A stretch of 46,571 nucleotides of DNA. Origin: JAEUSE01 sp964648985. GTDB taxonomy: Bacteria > Patescibacteriota > Doudnabacteria > UBA920. The DNA lies in NCBI GenBank assembly GCA_964648985.1, contig CAZYMS010000010.1, positions 1 through 46,571 of the forward strand. The letters run 5' to 3'. A model generated the notes under the pieces. That model did no database searches. It was not told where the DNA came from and saw nothing but the letters and a program-made list of their open reading frames with translations. Made by a program: the position numbers and the translations under genes. Shown here piece after piece: positions 8,136 to 16,044 of the stretch (position 1 is the first letter of the stretch; the number at the start of each line of letters is the position of its first letter).

Positions 8136-8168
8136 TAACAATATATTTACTATTAATTAGTTACGCAC

Positions 8169-8642
8169 ATGTTTGAAAATAAGAAGAATATTATATTGGG
8201 CGTACTTGGTTTTCTGATGGTGGTTATAGTAGCTACCCTCGCTTACGCAGCATTCAGTGGAAGTGGGGGAGCGCCAGTACTATCGAATGGGCAAACAAAT
8301 ACTAACACTAACTCCGCTACAGTTGCCATATCCACTCCTAAGGGTGCAGTCACAGTAAATAATTTTACCTTAAACCCACTCTCCAAAACCGAATCTTCCA
8401 TGGAGCTCGCAGACACCAACGATTATCAAATTATATATTTTCAAAAAGAGGGGAGCTTCCTTATTACGCTTGCATCGCAGCCTGCAACCGCAGCACGCAT
8501 AAAAGCGGAAACAGCCTTTTTGAGCATCTTGAACATAAATAAAGAGCAAGCATGCAAACTTACTGTAGCCTTAAAAATTCCATATTCGGTTGATGAAAAC
8601 CTCGCTGGACCTGACTACGGCTTAAGTTTCTGCCCACACTAA
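8169..8642 (+). CDS. Membrane-anchored extracytoplasmic protein of unknown function
   Basis: I do not recognise the family. The 157-residue protein has one N-terminal transmembrane helix (about 9-30, ILGVLGFLMVVIVATLAYAA), then a Ser/Thr/Asn-rich linker. A globular domain with two cysteines follows near its end (EQACKL and LSFCPH), which could form a disulphide. The motif YQIIYFQKEGSFLITL and the repeated Ala-rich helix look like a small alpha/beta domain. It lies between two pilin-fusion hydrolases in the same orientation with short gaps, so it is probably co-transcribed and may be an accessory, inhibitor or pseudopilin-like partner. The start ATG is supported by the anchor placement. Confidence 0.75.
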   Translation: MFENKKNIILGVLGFLMVVIVATLAYAAFSGSGGAPVLSNGQTNTNTNSATVAISTPKGAVTVNNFTLNPLSKTESSMELADTNDYQIIYFQKEGSFLITLASQPATAARIKAETAFLSILNINKEQACKLTVALKIPYSVDENLAGPDYGLSFCPH

Positions 8643-8683
8643 TTTTAAAAATCCATCCTTTAAAGAATAAAAACAAAAAGACT

Positions 8684-9706
8684 ATGCGTTACACATTTAA
8701 AAAATATATTATTGCGTGCGTAATTACAGCCAGCTGTCTACTACCCCAGTTAGCACTTGCCGCCACAACCGATCTACCGTGTACGCCGTCACAAAGTCCA
8801 GCAAACCCAGCAGTTGGAACTGCCACCCCCAACAACGACCTCTTCGACTGTATTAATAGGTTGTATAAGTACGCTTTAGTTATATCCAGCATTGCCGGTG
8901 TATTTATGATCATGTTGGGTGGATATTTATATATCTTCTCGGGTGGTAACGATAAGAAAGTAAGTACAGCTAAGAGTTTCATCACTACGTCACTGCTTGG
9001 TATTGCAGTGCTGCTCACAGGATTTTTACTATTGAAACAGATTAATCCGAATTTGCTCGTTATAAAAAGTATCACCCCAACTCAAATTGCAAAACAAGAT
9101 TGGGTTGCCTGGGGGGAAGTGGCAGGACTTGAAATTCCCACTCCTCAAATTATTGCTCAAGAAAAAGCGAATGGGATAGCTACCGGAACACCTGCGGGCT
9201 TTCCTAATTTTAAACAGGCTGCTGCGCCGTGGGGTAGCCAACAATATGGTAGCTGCACTCCTGCAAGTGAAAGTACCGTAGGCACTTCAGCATGTGGACC
9301 TTCGTCTCTGGCAAATGTCATAAAATACTATCAAGGCAAGGGACAAGGAATTGCCACCGCTGTCGACCCGGGAGTTATTGCGAACCTGTCCGCTGCAAAG
9401 GGTTATAGAGTCTGTGGGAGCGGAACATCGTATGGCATGTTCCCAGCACTCGCACAGCAGTGGGGACTTAAGGCGCAAAACAATGTTAGCTGGGCCGCAG
9501 CAGAAGCCGCATTAAGAGCAGGCACACCAGTCATAGCTGCCATGGGTCCTGGGGCGTTTACGAGCGGCGGGCATTTCATTACATTGTACGGAATAGACAG
9601 TGAAGGCAACGTACTCATATCTGACTCAGGGCCAAGAAACATTATTAAAGCTCCTATTGCACTGGTTAAATCACAGCAACATTTCTTAACCATTATAACG
9701 CCATAA
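8684..9706 (+). CDS. VirB2-like pilin domain fused to a C39-like cysteine peptidase domain
   Basis: The 340-residue protein has a signal peptide (about 1-27, ending ALAA), then the same two-helix pilin-like module as the protein at 7188-8135 (shared blocks include NNDLFDCINRLYKYALVISS and SGGNDKKVSTAKSFITTSLL). The C-terminal 200 residues are a papain-fold C39_2-type domain with ACGPSSLANV (nucleophile Cys), GGHFITLYGID (His) and ISDSGPRN (Asp/Asn), so the triad appears intact. C39 domains elsewhere cleave leader peptides during export or cut peptide cross-links; the substrate here is unknown. The pair shows a pilin-type scaffold reused for two hydrolases. A strong terminator at 9748 ends the cassette. 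Confidence 0.87.
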   Translation: MRYTFKKYIIACVITASCLLPQLALAATTDLPCTPSQSPANPAVGTATPNNDLFDCINRLYKYALVISSIAGVFMIMLGGYLYIFSGGNDKKVSTAKSFITTSLLGIAVLLTGFLLLKQINPNLLVIKSITPTQIAKQDWVAWGEVAGLEIPTPQIIAQEKANGIATGTPAGFPNFKQAAAPWGSQQYGSCTPASESTVGTSACGPSSLANVIKYYQGKGQGIATAVDPGVIANLSAAKGYRVCGSGTSYGMFPALAQQWGLKAQNNVSWAAAEAALRAGTPVIAAMGPGAFTSGGHFITLYGIDSEGNVLISDSGPRNIIKAPIALVKSQQHFLTIITP

Positions 9707-9747
9707 AGCTACTCATCAACATTCAATAATACCCACTCGTGTTAGTA

Positions 9748-9781
9748 TAAAATTAGACCAACGAAAGTTGGTCTAATTTTA
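9748..9781 (+). terminator. Intrinsic terminator after the surface hydrolase cassette
   Basis: A perfect 15-bp stem (TAAAATTAGACCAAC with its complement) closes on GAAA. A/T runs on both sides would allow function on either strand. Confidence 0.92.
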
Positions 9782-10437
9782 TATAGTAAATATCTAGTGC
9801 GCGTTTACGTACACTTTCCAATTATCAGGAATTACTACTCATGACTTGAGTTAGATAAAAAGATGTAATGAGCCATGAAAGAATCAGACATGGACAGGGT
9901 GCAATAAAACGTCCATGGTTACCTAAGATTAAAAACAATTATGACAGTGGCTATAGCAAGGTGTCAGCCTAAGGGTAGAAGGATAACAGTCTATAGCATC
10001 AAGCATCAGTACTAAAGCAGTTAATATATACCTATGCTCAGTAAATGACAAGCGTGCATAATTAAAAGTAATAATGAATGCGTGTGAACAAGAGACAAAT
10101 AGAGATATATAAGGAACTATTTGTACGAAGACGAAGAATGTCTATACAATAACAAGTCTGAATAGGTAAGTAGTAGAACAAATTTAAGAATCAGGGGTTT
10201 AATGGTTAAGAGGCCTGATCTGTTCTTTTCTATACATACTGTGTCGTACAAGATACATTGTGCGACACGATAACTATTATTAAATAACCGCAGAACCACT
10301 ATCCTCCCACAGCAGTTCAAGTACCAAAATTTGTTGCGGTCTACACTATTCCTAAACCCTTTTATGAATTGCGCTAATCTTGCCTACCAAAGTTTTCAAC
10401 GCAACCTTAATAAATCAAAATAAGAAATAAAACATAA
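9782..10437. other. Gene-free, hairpin-rich stretch of about 650 nt
   Basis: I find no supported coding sequence. Inverted repeats follow each other: CATGGAC 9889-9895 with GTCCATG 9911-9917; TGACA 9942-9946 with TGTCA 9962-9966; GCTATAG 9950-9956 with CTATAGC 9991-9997; ACAAATAG 10095-10102 with CTATTTGT 10117-10124; ATCAGG 10190-10195 with CCTGAT 10214-10219; an 11-bp stem 10241-10251 with 10258-10268; and ACCGCA with TGCGGT near 10287 and 10335. I looked for and did not find RNase P, tmRNA, SRP, rRNA or tRNA signatures. It may hold one or more structured RNAs or be a decayed locus. Confidence 0.5.
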
Positions 10438-10459
10438 AACCAGGCAGAGGAGCCTGGTT
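10420..10459 (-). terminator. Intrinsic terminator of the sunset-domain gene
   Basis: Read on the minus strand, AACCAGGC and GCCTGGTT (10438-10459) form an 8-bp stem with a 6-nt loop, followed by a T-rich tract (10420-10437). Confidence 0.8.
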
Positions 10460-10514
10460 CCAGTAAATAAGTGCTACGTTTTATACCTGCGTCTCCCCTA
10501 CCTTAGAAAGTAAT

Positions 10515-10955
10515 CTACTTAGTAGACCTTCTGTACCCAGCGGCTCTGGCCTCGTCTTCTGTTTTAAAACACACCACAGGCTTTGTAACACGATCGTAAA
10601 ATGCCCCGCCCTTCAGATGGTAGATTTTACTCTTCGTACCTTTTATAAGGCATGACCCATTCGTACTCGCGCCCAGTACTTCCGAAGTAGCATTACCTGC
10701 TGGAACAGGTGCAGGTGCTGCGGTTTTTGCTGGCAAGGCCTCCGCTGCTTCGGCTCCAGCGGGCAAGGGCTTCTCTGCTGTTGCCTGCTTCTTTGTGCTA
10801 TAATTTGAGTAATTACTGGAAGTTTTAGATACTGGCCCTGGTGGCAACTTCCCCACTCCAACACCCACAAAAAAGATAACCACGAATGCGACAACGCAAA
10901 CTATGGAGGTACGGTTATCTTGGCCCCACGATTTCATTCTTTCGTATGTAATCAT
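10515..10955 (-). CDS. Membrane-anchored protein with C-terminal sunset/Ada-metal-binding-like domain
   Basis: The 146-residue protein has one N-terminal transmembrane helix (about 15-36, TSIVCVVAFVVIFFVGVGVG), a Pro/Ala/Lys-rich linker to about residue 95, and a C-terminal module. The module contains CLIKGTKSKIYHLKGG, AFYDRV, and CFKTEDEARAAGYRR. That pattern (I-K-G...K-I-Y-H...Y-D-R...F-x-T-E-x-E-A-x-A-A-G-Y-R) is the small domain often found behind secreted nucleases and related to the Ada metal-binding fold. Two cysteines are at hand but not the full four-Cys set. It is probably displayed outside the membrane; the ligand is unknown. A clear SD (AAAGGA, 8 nt before ATG 10955) is present. 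The divergent neighbour starts only 16 bp away. Confidence 0.8.
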   Translation of the reverse strand: MITYERMKSWGQDNRTSIVCVVAFVVIFFVGVGVGKLPPGPVSKTSSNYSNYSTKKQATAEKPLPAGAEAAEALPAKTAAPAPVPAGNATSEVLGASTNGSCLIKGTKSKIYHLKGGAFYDRVTKPVVCFKTEDEARAAGYRRSTK

Positions 10956-10971
10956 ATTAGTTTTCCTTTGT

Positions 10972-12258
10972 ATGACTTATGCTTTTGTATTAGGACGTGT
11001 ATATACGCTCTCGCTCGCTGAGATTTTAGAGGTGCTCGCGGTATATGGTGCATCGATCCGTGTGGTAGACGTGTCGTTTGAAGCTCTTATTATAGAGTCG
11101 GACAAAGCGCTGGATGTTGACCGGCTTCAGAGGCGTATGGGCGGAGTTATTAAAATAGTTAAAATACTTGATGCAGTAAAAAAACGTGAGCAAGATTCGA
11201 TTAACTTTGCCCTTCAAAACTATTTTAAACCAAGCAAACTTAAGACAGACTTTCTTAAAGGAGCAAGTGGCAAGATTCAATTTGGTATTAGTATATATCT
11301 TTTGGATGCTGCCGTAAAAGCATTTGGAGAACCCAAGAGGTTAGGCATGTTTATTAAACGGGCCATGCAGGACTCTGGCAGCAGTATTCGCTTAAGCGTC
11401 CCTGAATACAACGCCCTTGCCCTTGCCTCCGTGGCGGTAACTCATAATCAACTCATTACAAAGGGTGCGGAAATTGTCGTATTCGCCGGCATAGACAAAG
11501 TATATGTGGGTAAAACATTAACTGTTCAAGACTTTGAAGATTATGGTAGGCGCGATTATCAGCGTCCGGTTCGCGATGACCAACGCGGCATGATACCTCC
11601 AAAGGTTGCCCAGTCCATGCTTAACCTTACTGCCGCAAAAACAGGTGATACCCTCCTCGATCCCTTCTGCGGAATTGGTACGTTTGTTCAGGAAGGTGCC
11701 CTCTTAGATTTCCGAATGATTGGTACCGATATAGACAAACCAGCCATAAGCGGCAGCGAAAAGAATCTAGAATGGTTCAGGAATCGCTATAAAATTCCCA
11801 AAGGCAAGTACCACCTTGAAACAACGGATGCCCGTACAGTAAGTGAATTTATACAACACTTGCGCCAAATTAAGGCTATAACTAAAGTTAACGCCATTGT
11901 AACAGAGGGCACCTTGGGCCCTATGTACAGCCAGTTCCCCTCCTCTAACGAGATAGATAAAAACTTCAAAGATTTACAAAGCCTATATACAGATTGTTTT
12001 GTAGATTTTGCAAAATTCCTCGAAGATAAGGGGAGAATTGTCATGTGCATACCCGCGTATAGAAAAGGGCAAAATGAATATGTTTTATTGCCAAATCTTG
12101 ACTTTGCCACAAGCAATGGGTATAATATTGTCAGTGTGATTAAACCGGAATTTACCTCACACATGCCGTTTTTGCGGCTTTCTCCTCGAGGTAGCGTGAT
12201 ATATGATCGTAAGGATCAGATAGTCGCCCGGGAAATCCTTATTTTCGAGAAGCAGTAG
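10972..12258 (+). CDS. TRM11-family SAM-dependent RNA (tRNA guanine-N2) methyltransferase
   Basis: The 428-residue protein has an N-terminal region resembling the THUMP-bearing half of Trm11/Trm-G10 enzymes, and a C-terminal Rossmann methyltransferase. LLDPFCGIGTFVQEGA (SAM site) is near residue 226, followed by IGTDIDKPAISGSEKNL and TTDAR. In place of the usual D-P-P-Y catalytic motif the sequence reads IVTEGTLGP, so the base-flipping and catalytic chemistry may differ. The family methylates guanine in tRNA in archaea and eukaryotes. ATG 10972 is preferred; an upstream in-frame start at 10903 would run into the divergent gene and adds an unlikely hydrophobic stretch. Substrate is uncertain. 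Confidence 0.8.
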   Translation: MTYAFVLGRVYTLSLAEILEVLAVYGASIRVVDVSFEALIIESDKALDVDRLQRRMGGVIKIVKILDAVKKREQDSINFALQNYFKPSKLKTDFLKGASGKIQFGISIYLLDAAVKAFGEPKRLGMFIKRAMQDSGSSIRLSVPEYNALALASVAVTHNQLITKGAEIVVFAGIDKVYVGKTLTVQDFEDYGRRDYQRPVRDDQRGMIPPKVAQSMLNLTAAKTGDTLLDPFCGIGTFVQEGALLDFRMIGTDIDKPAISGSEKNLEWFRNRYKIPKGKYHLETTDARTVSEFIQHLRQIKAITKVNAIVTEGTLGPMYSQFPSSNEIDKNFKDLQSLYTDCFVDFAKFLEDKGRIVMCIPAYRKGQNEYVLLPNLDFATSNGYNIVSVIKPEFTSHMPFLRLSPRGSVIYDRKDQIVAREILIFEKQ

Positions 12259-12405
12259 CTTCTTCTGAATTCAAATTATCAAATAACAAATTACAAACCA
12301 ATCCCAAATCGCAACCCCCAATTTTCCAAACTAAGTATTTTAAGACGTTTTTGGAATTTGGATATTATTTTGTAATTTGGATTTTGTACTTTGGAGCTTA
12401 TAGAA
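12259..12405. repeat. Intergenic word-palindrome (CAAATTACAAA family)
   Basis: CAAATTACAAA in the left half is exactly inverted as TTTGTAATTTG in the right half. The spacer also repeats AATTTGGAT and CAAAT words. Related vocabulary (CAAATTCCAAAATTCAAA) fills 30700-30824. It precedes rpmA; the promoter of rpmA, if separate, should be here but is not clear. Confidence 0.55.
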
Positions 12406-12409
12406 TTTT

Positions 12410-12700
12410 ATGGCACATAAAAAAGCAGGTGGTAGTTCCCAATACGGTAGAGACTCAGTATCAAAGCGTCTTGGCGTTAAAATATTTGGTAACCAGCGTG
12501 TTAAAAAAGGCGAAATTATTGCTCGCCAACATGGAACTCAATTCCACGCAGGAGCAAATGCGCAAGTTGCGGGCGATTCAACGGTATATGCTCTTATTGA
12601 CGGTATTGTAAAGTTCCAAAAAAAGCTTGTTCGCAAGTTTCATGGTGGACTTAAGAAAACTCGCATAATCAGCGTTGAGCCAGTGCCAAACTCTAAATAA
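12410..12700 (+). CDS. rpmA: 50S ribosomal protein bL27
   Basis: bL27 sits near the peptidyl-transferase centre, its N-terminus reaching the P-site tRNA. The protein begins MAHKKAGGSSQYGRDS, the mature-type N-terminus, so the N-terminal extension that Firmicutes cleave off is absent. The core KRLGVKIFGNQRVKKGEII and the DGIVKF region follow. 96 residues is normal. The usual upstream partner rplU (bL21) is not here; the gene stands alone between a TRM11-like methyltransferase and a shared terminator with pyrG. No SD is visible. Confidence 0.97.
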   Translation: MAHKKAGGSSQYGRDSVSKRLGVKIFGNQRVKKGEIIARQHGTQFHAGANAQVAGDSTVYALIDGIVKFQKKLVRKFHGGLKKTRIISVEPVPNSK

Positions 12701-12714
12701 TAAGAACCCTCCAA

Positions 12715-12746
12715 TTATAAAAACCCTCGTATGAGGGTTTTTATAA
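12715..12746. terminator. Bidirectional terminator between rpmA and pyrG
   Basis: A 14-bp perfect stem (TTATAAAAACCCTC and its complement) closes on GTAT. Each side carries the T run required for the gene that converges on it. Confidence 0.9.
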
Positions 12747-12755
12747 TAAGTCTGT

Positions 12756-14444
12756 TTAAGATTTGAGCGCAGCCCTAATAAAACCAGAAAATAGTGGATG
12801 AGGACGTAAAGGACGCGAAAGAAATTCCGGATGAAACTGGGAAGCAACAAAATATGGATGATCTCTAAGCTCAATAATTTCCACTAATTGCTTATCGGGA
12901 GTAGTGCCAGCAACCACTAGTCCATGACTAGTTAGCATCTCTCTATACGCGTTATTAAATTCATATCTATGTCTATGCCGCTCTTGTATGAGCGCCTTGC
13001 CTCTGGATTTTATCCATCCTGCCTTAAGATATTCTTTCTCTGTCCGCGTCCCCCGCTCTATTACACAATCCCAATTACCAAGCCGCATACTTGCACCATA
13101 CTCGCGATTTAAAAGCTTCTTTGCTTGATCTGGCATTATATCTATAACAGGATACGGAGTCTTTTTATATACCTCTGTTGTGTTAGCGTCTTTTAGTCCC
13201 GCTACATTTCGAGCAAACTCTATCGTGGCCATTTGCATACCATAGCAAAGTCCAAGATACGGAATGCCTTTTGTGCGAGCATAGGTAATAGCCTCTATCA
13301 TGCCCTCTGTTCCTCGACTCCCGAAGCCACCCGGCACGACAATGCCGTGGTAGCGCCTAAGCACGCTTCCAGCGCCTTTCGCCTCAATCTCCGTGCTGGA
13401 AATCCACGACAAAGAAATACGGGCACTCTGAGCCCAGGATGCATATTTAAGTGACTCTATAACAGAAATATATGCATCATGCAAAGTAAACGTGCCAGTG
13501 CCAAAATATTTGCCTACCACTGCCACCCGAAGCTCTCTTGAAGCGTTATTTGCCCTACGTACAAAGTTTTTCCATGAATCCGTATTCGCTTTTTTTGAGC
13601 GTAAACCTAGGGTCTGGGTAATATATTCACCCAGTCCCTGCTGCTCGAAATTAAGAGGAACCTCATATATATTTTTTACGTCCGGCGCAGATACTATACT
13701 CCCCGGCTGCAGAGAACACATAAATTCCAACTTCTGTTTCCTTTTATCGTCTAGGGGCACAGAAGCGCGGGCCAGTAAAACATCCGGGTGCACACCTGCT
13801 GCATTTAAGTTTTGAATAGCGTGTTGGGTCGGCTTAGTTTTAAGCTCGTTCCCACCAGCCCCGAGCGCGGGTACATAACTAACTAAAGAAACCAGGACAC
13901 TGCCTGGATACTTAAATTTAAGAATGCGTACTGCTTCAAGAAATACTACGTTTTGATAGTCGCCTACGGTTCCGCCTATCTCAACAATAGCAATATCTGC
14001 CTGCGCAAGGCTGGCGGCATTCTCAATACGGGATATAACCTCAAGCGGTATATCCGGCACCACTTCTACACAACGACCGCCAAATTCAAGATTTCGTTCT
14101 TTTGTTATGAGCGAAAGATACACACTTCCCGTAGTCATGTAGTTTGTCCTGCTTAGCGTGGTATCCAGAAAGCGTTCATAGTTACCCATGTCTTGATCGC
14201 ATTCTGTTCCATCGGCCAATACAAACACTTCACCATGTTCAGTGGGATTCATATTGCCCGCATCTACATTCACGTACGGATCTATTTTAAGAGAGGTTAC
14301 CTTGAATCCTCGAGATTGAAGTATGCGAGCAAGAGATGCAGACGCAACCCCTTTACCCACGCTCGACATAACACCTCCAGTAACGAAGATGAATTTTGTT
14401 TTATCCTGAACAGTCTTACCTTGGGACTTTGTTCTTTTGGCCAT
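12756..14444 (-). CDS. pyrG: CTP synthase
   Basis: It converts UTP, ATP and glutamine to CTP in the cytoplasm. The N-terminal synthetase domain has FVTGGVMSSVGKG near residue 20 (ATP site), IDPYVNVDAG, and EIGGTVGD near 157. The C-terminal class I glutamine amidotransferase has GLCYGMQMA near 401 (nucleophile Cys) and HPEFLSRP near 543 (His/Glu). Length of 562 is slightly above the usual 535-550 because of a short charged N-terminal extension. It shares a bidirectional terminator with rpmA and lies 9 nt after rplI in the same direction. No SD. Confidence 0.98.
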   Translation of the reverse strand: MAKRTKSQGKTVQDKTKFIFVTGGVMSSVGKGVASASLARILQSRGFKVTSLKIDPYVNVDAGNMNPTEHGEVFVLADGTECDQDMGNYERFLDTTLSRTNYMTTGSVYLSLITKERNLEFGGRCVEVVPDIPLEVISRIENAASLAQADIAIVEIGGTVGDYQNVVFLEAVRILKFKYPGSVLVSLVSYVPALGAGGNELKTKPTQHAIQNLNAAGVHPDVLLARASVPLDDKRKQKLEFMCSLQPGSIVSAPDVKNIYEVPLNFEQQGLGEYITQTLGLRSKKANTDSWKNFVRRANNASRELRVAVVGKYFGTGTFTLHDAYISVIESLKYASWAQSARISLSWISSTEIEAKGAGSVLRRYHGIVVPGGFGSRGTEGMIEAITYARTKGIPYLGLCYGMQMATIEFARNVAGLKDANTTEVYKKTPYPVIDIMPDQAKKLLNREYGASMRLGNWDCVIERGTRTEKEYLKAGWIKSRGKALIQERHRHRYEFNNAYREMLTSHGLVVAGTTPDKQLVEIIELRDHPYFVASQFHPEFLSRPLRPHPLFSGFIRAALKS

Positions 14445-14453
14445 GCCTATATT

Positions 14454-14903
14454 TTAATTAGTTGGTTTTATTTCAAGAGTAACCCGCGCCACAAGCCCTT
14501 TTGCAAACTCAAGCGATACTACATGCTCCCCAACGGTTCTAATGGGAGTGTCTATACGCACCAAATTTTTATCTATGGTTTTATCTAGCTTTTGAGTTAA
14601 CAACTCGGCTACATCCTTTTCTCTTACTGCGCCAAACAACTTGCCACCATCCCCAGCTTTAGCGGGTAGTGTAAAGCGTCGCTTCTCAATTTGTTCTTTT
14701 AAGGCCAGGTGCTTTGCTTTTATTTTTTCAAGCTCAGCGATCTTCGCGTCTGCCTTCTGCTTTTCTTTGGCCTGAATTTTCTCTGTTGCTGCAGCCGCCA
14801 AACCATTTTTAACTAAAAAGTTAAGGGCATAGCCTTCCGACACTTCTTTCAACTCCCCTTTTCTTCCCTGTCCTTTTACATCTTTCAAAAACAATACTTT
14901 CAT
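14454..14903 (-). CDS. rplI: 50S ribosomal protein bL9
   Basis: bL9 binds 23S rRNA near the L1 stalk and bridges neighbouring ribosomes, helping frame maintenance. The N-terminal RNA-binding domain reads MKVLFLKDVKGQGRKGE, then YALNFLVKNGLA. A long Lys/Glu helix (about 43-80) leads to the C-terminal domain with KLFGAV. 149 residues is normal. It is followed after 9 nt by pyrG and is probably co-transcribed. Its presence is informative because some CPR lineages lack bL9. Confidence 0.96.
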   Translation of the reverse strand: MKVLFLKDVKGQGRKGELKEVSEGYALNFLVKNGLAAAATEKIQAKEKQKADAKIAELEKIKAKHLALKEQIEKRRFTLPAKAGDGGKLFGAVREKDVAELLTQKLDKTIDKNLVRIDTPIRTVGEHVVSLEFAKGLVARVTLEIKPTN

Positions 14904-14996
14904 AGCTAATCATTTAAACATAAAACCATATAAACATATAAGCATTCGCGTTTGTGCATGTGCATATGCTTACATGATTAAATGTTTAGATGTTAT
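14904..14996. repeat. Intergenic word-palindrome (ATTTAAACATATAA family)
   Basis: CATTTAAACATAAAACCATATAAACATATAAGC on the left is answered by ATGCTTACATG and TTAAATGTTTAGATG on the right. The same words in the same order return at 21715-21827. Confidence 0.6.
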
Positions 14997-15938
14997 TTAT
15001 ACGCGCAGATATTTGCGAATGGCCAAGGTGCTTGAAACAAAACTTAAAATAACAGCAACTACAAGCAACGCTAAAGCGAGCAGTGGCAAATTAAATATAG
15101 TTGCCGGAGTAAGAGCGGCAAGTCCCCCACCTTGCACATTCGTAGTCCCGTTAACTAGTACGCTTATGGCCGGAGCAATCTTCGCAAAGAGAAGCGCAAG
15201 CAGGCCTGCGGTAATAGCACTGGCAACGACCGAATATAGCATGGATTCAATAAGAAATGGTCCGCGAATATACCAATTCGTAGCCCCTACGAGCCGCATA
15301 ATTTCTACTTCTTCACGGCGATTGTATATGGTCAGCGTTATGGTGTTGAAAATTACCAGAATAGCAATGATAGAGAATATAATAACCAACGCAACGCCCC
15401 CTGTGACAATAAACTTCAGCACCTTCCCAAGCCGTTCTATGAGCAAACGATTATCTTCAAAGTTAACCTTGCTTATACTGTCCTTATAAGTGCCATTTTG
15501 CAATGTTGCAGCAATCTCAGAATAATCGTCTAGGTTAGTTGCTTTTACTTGCAGTGTCGCAGGAAGTGGATTGTCGGTGAGCTCCGCCAAGGAGTCAAGT
15601 ATAAGAGGATCCCCAACGTGTTTAGCCTTAAAATTCTCTAGAGCATTTGCCGCAGAGGTATAGGTGACCTGACTTACTTTTGGATTGCTTTGTAAGTCTG
15701 TTTTAAAATTGTTTATAAGGCTCTCAGCAACGCCAGTTTTAAAATACACACTTATATCTACTCGATCTCGTATAGTGGCAACAGAATATTTGGTTATACC
15801 AAACAGTAAAATGAGTACGCTGAAAATAATAAGCGTAATAACCATGACCATAGTAGCTGCCGCAGACAACCAAATATTACGCCAAAAATTTACAAACCCC
15901 GCCTTTATTACTCTAAAAAAACTTATTGAGTCAAACAT
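14997..15938 (-). CDS. ftsX: Cell division permease FtsX
   Basis: With FtsE it forms an ABC-type mechanotransmitter at the division site that activates peptidoglycan hydrolases, typically EnvC-like or other coiled-coil proteins. The 313-residue protein has one N-terminal helix (about 20-48), an extracytoplasmic domain (about 55-175), and three C-terminal helices (about 178-205, 228-255, 280-305). RREEVEIMRLVGAT, the conserved cytoplasmic loop of the family, is near residue 212. FtsE lies upstream on the same strand, separated by a word-palindrome of about 100 nt. The M23 coiled-coil protein at 5869 is an attractive partner. Confidence 0.94.
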   Translation of the reverse strand: MFDSISFFRVIKAGFVNFWRNIWLSAAATMVMVITLIIFSVLILLFGITKYSVATIRDRVDISVYFKTGVAESLINNFKTDLQSNPKVSQVTYTSAANALENFKAKHVGDPLILDSLAELTDNPLPATLQVKATNLDDYSEIAATLQNGTYKDSISKVNFEDNRLLIERLGKVLKFIVTGGVALVIIFSIIAILVIFNTITLTIYNRREEVEIMRLVGATNWYIRGPFLIESMLYSVVASAITAGLLALLFAKIAPAISVLVNGTTNVQGGGLAALTPATIFNLPLLALALLVVAVILSFVSSTLAIRKYLRV

Positions 15939-15944
15939 AATGGA

Positions 15945-16044
15945 AATGACAAAAGTTAAAAAATGACATACATGACAAAAGTGAAAATTCCGCTCAATTA
16001 TATTTTTGTCATTTTTACTTTTTCTTGTTCATTTTTGTCATTAC
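15945..16044. repeat. Intergenic word-palindrome (TGACAAAA family)
   Basis: AATGACAAAAGTTAAAAAATGACA is mirrored by TGTCATTTTTACTTTTTC and TTTTTGTCATT. It separates ftsE from ftsX, where genes are normally contiguous. Confidence 0.6.

Noticed and set aside
10117..10320. Open frame of 67 codons on the minus strand
   Set aside because: It uses a TTG start, has no SD and translates to a composition unlike neighbouring proteins; it overlaps several hairpins.
9782..10437. RNase P RNA or tmRNA in the gene-free stretch
   Set aside because: The GAGGAAAGTCC core of RNase P and the GGTTTCGAC start of tmRNA are absent on both strands.
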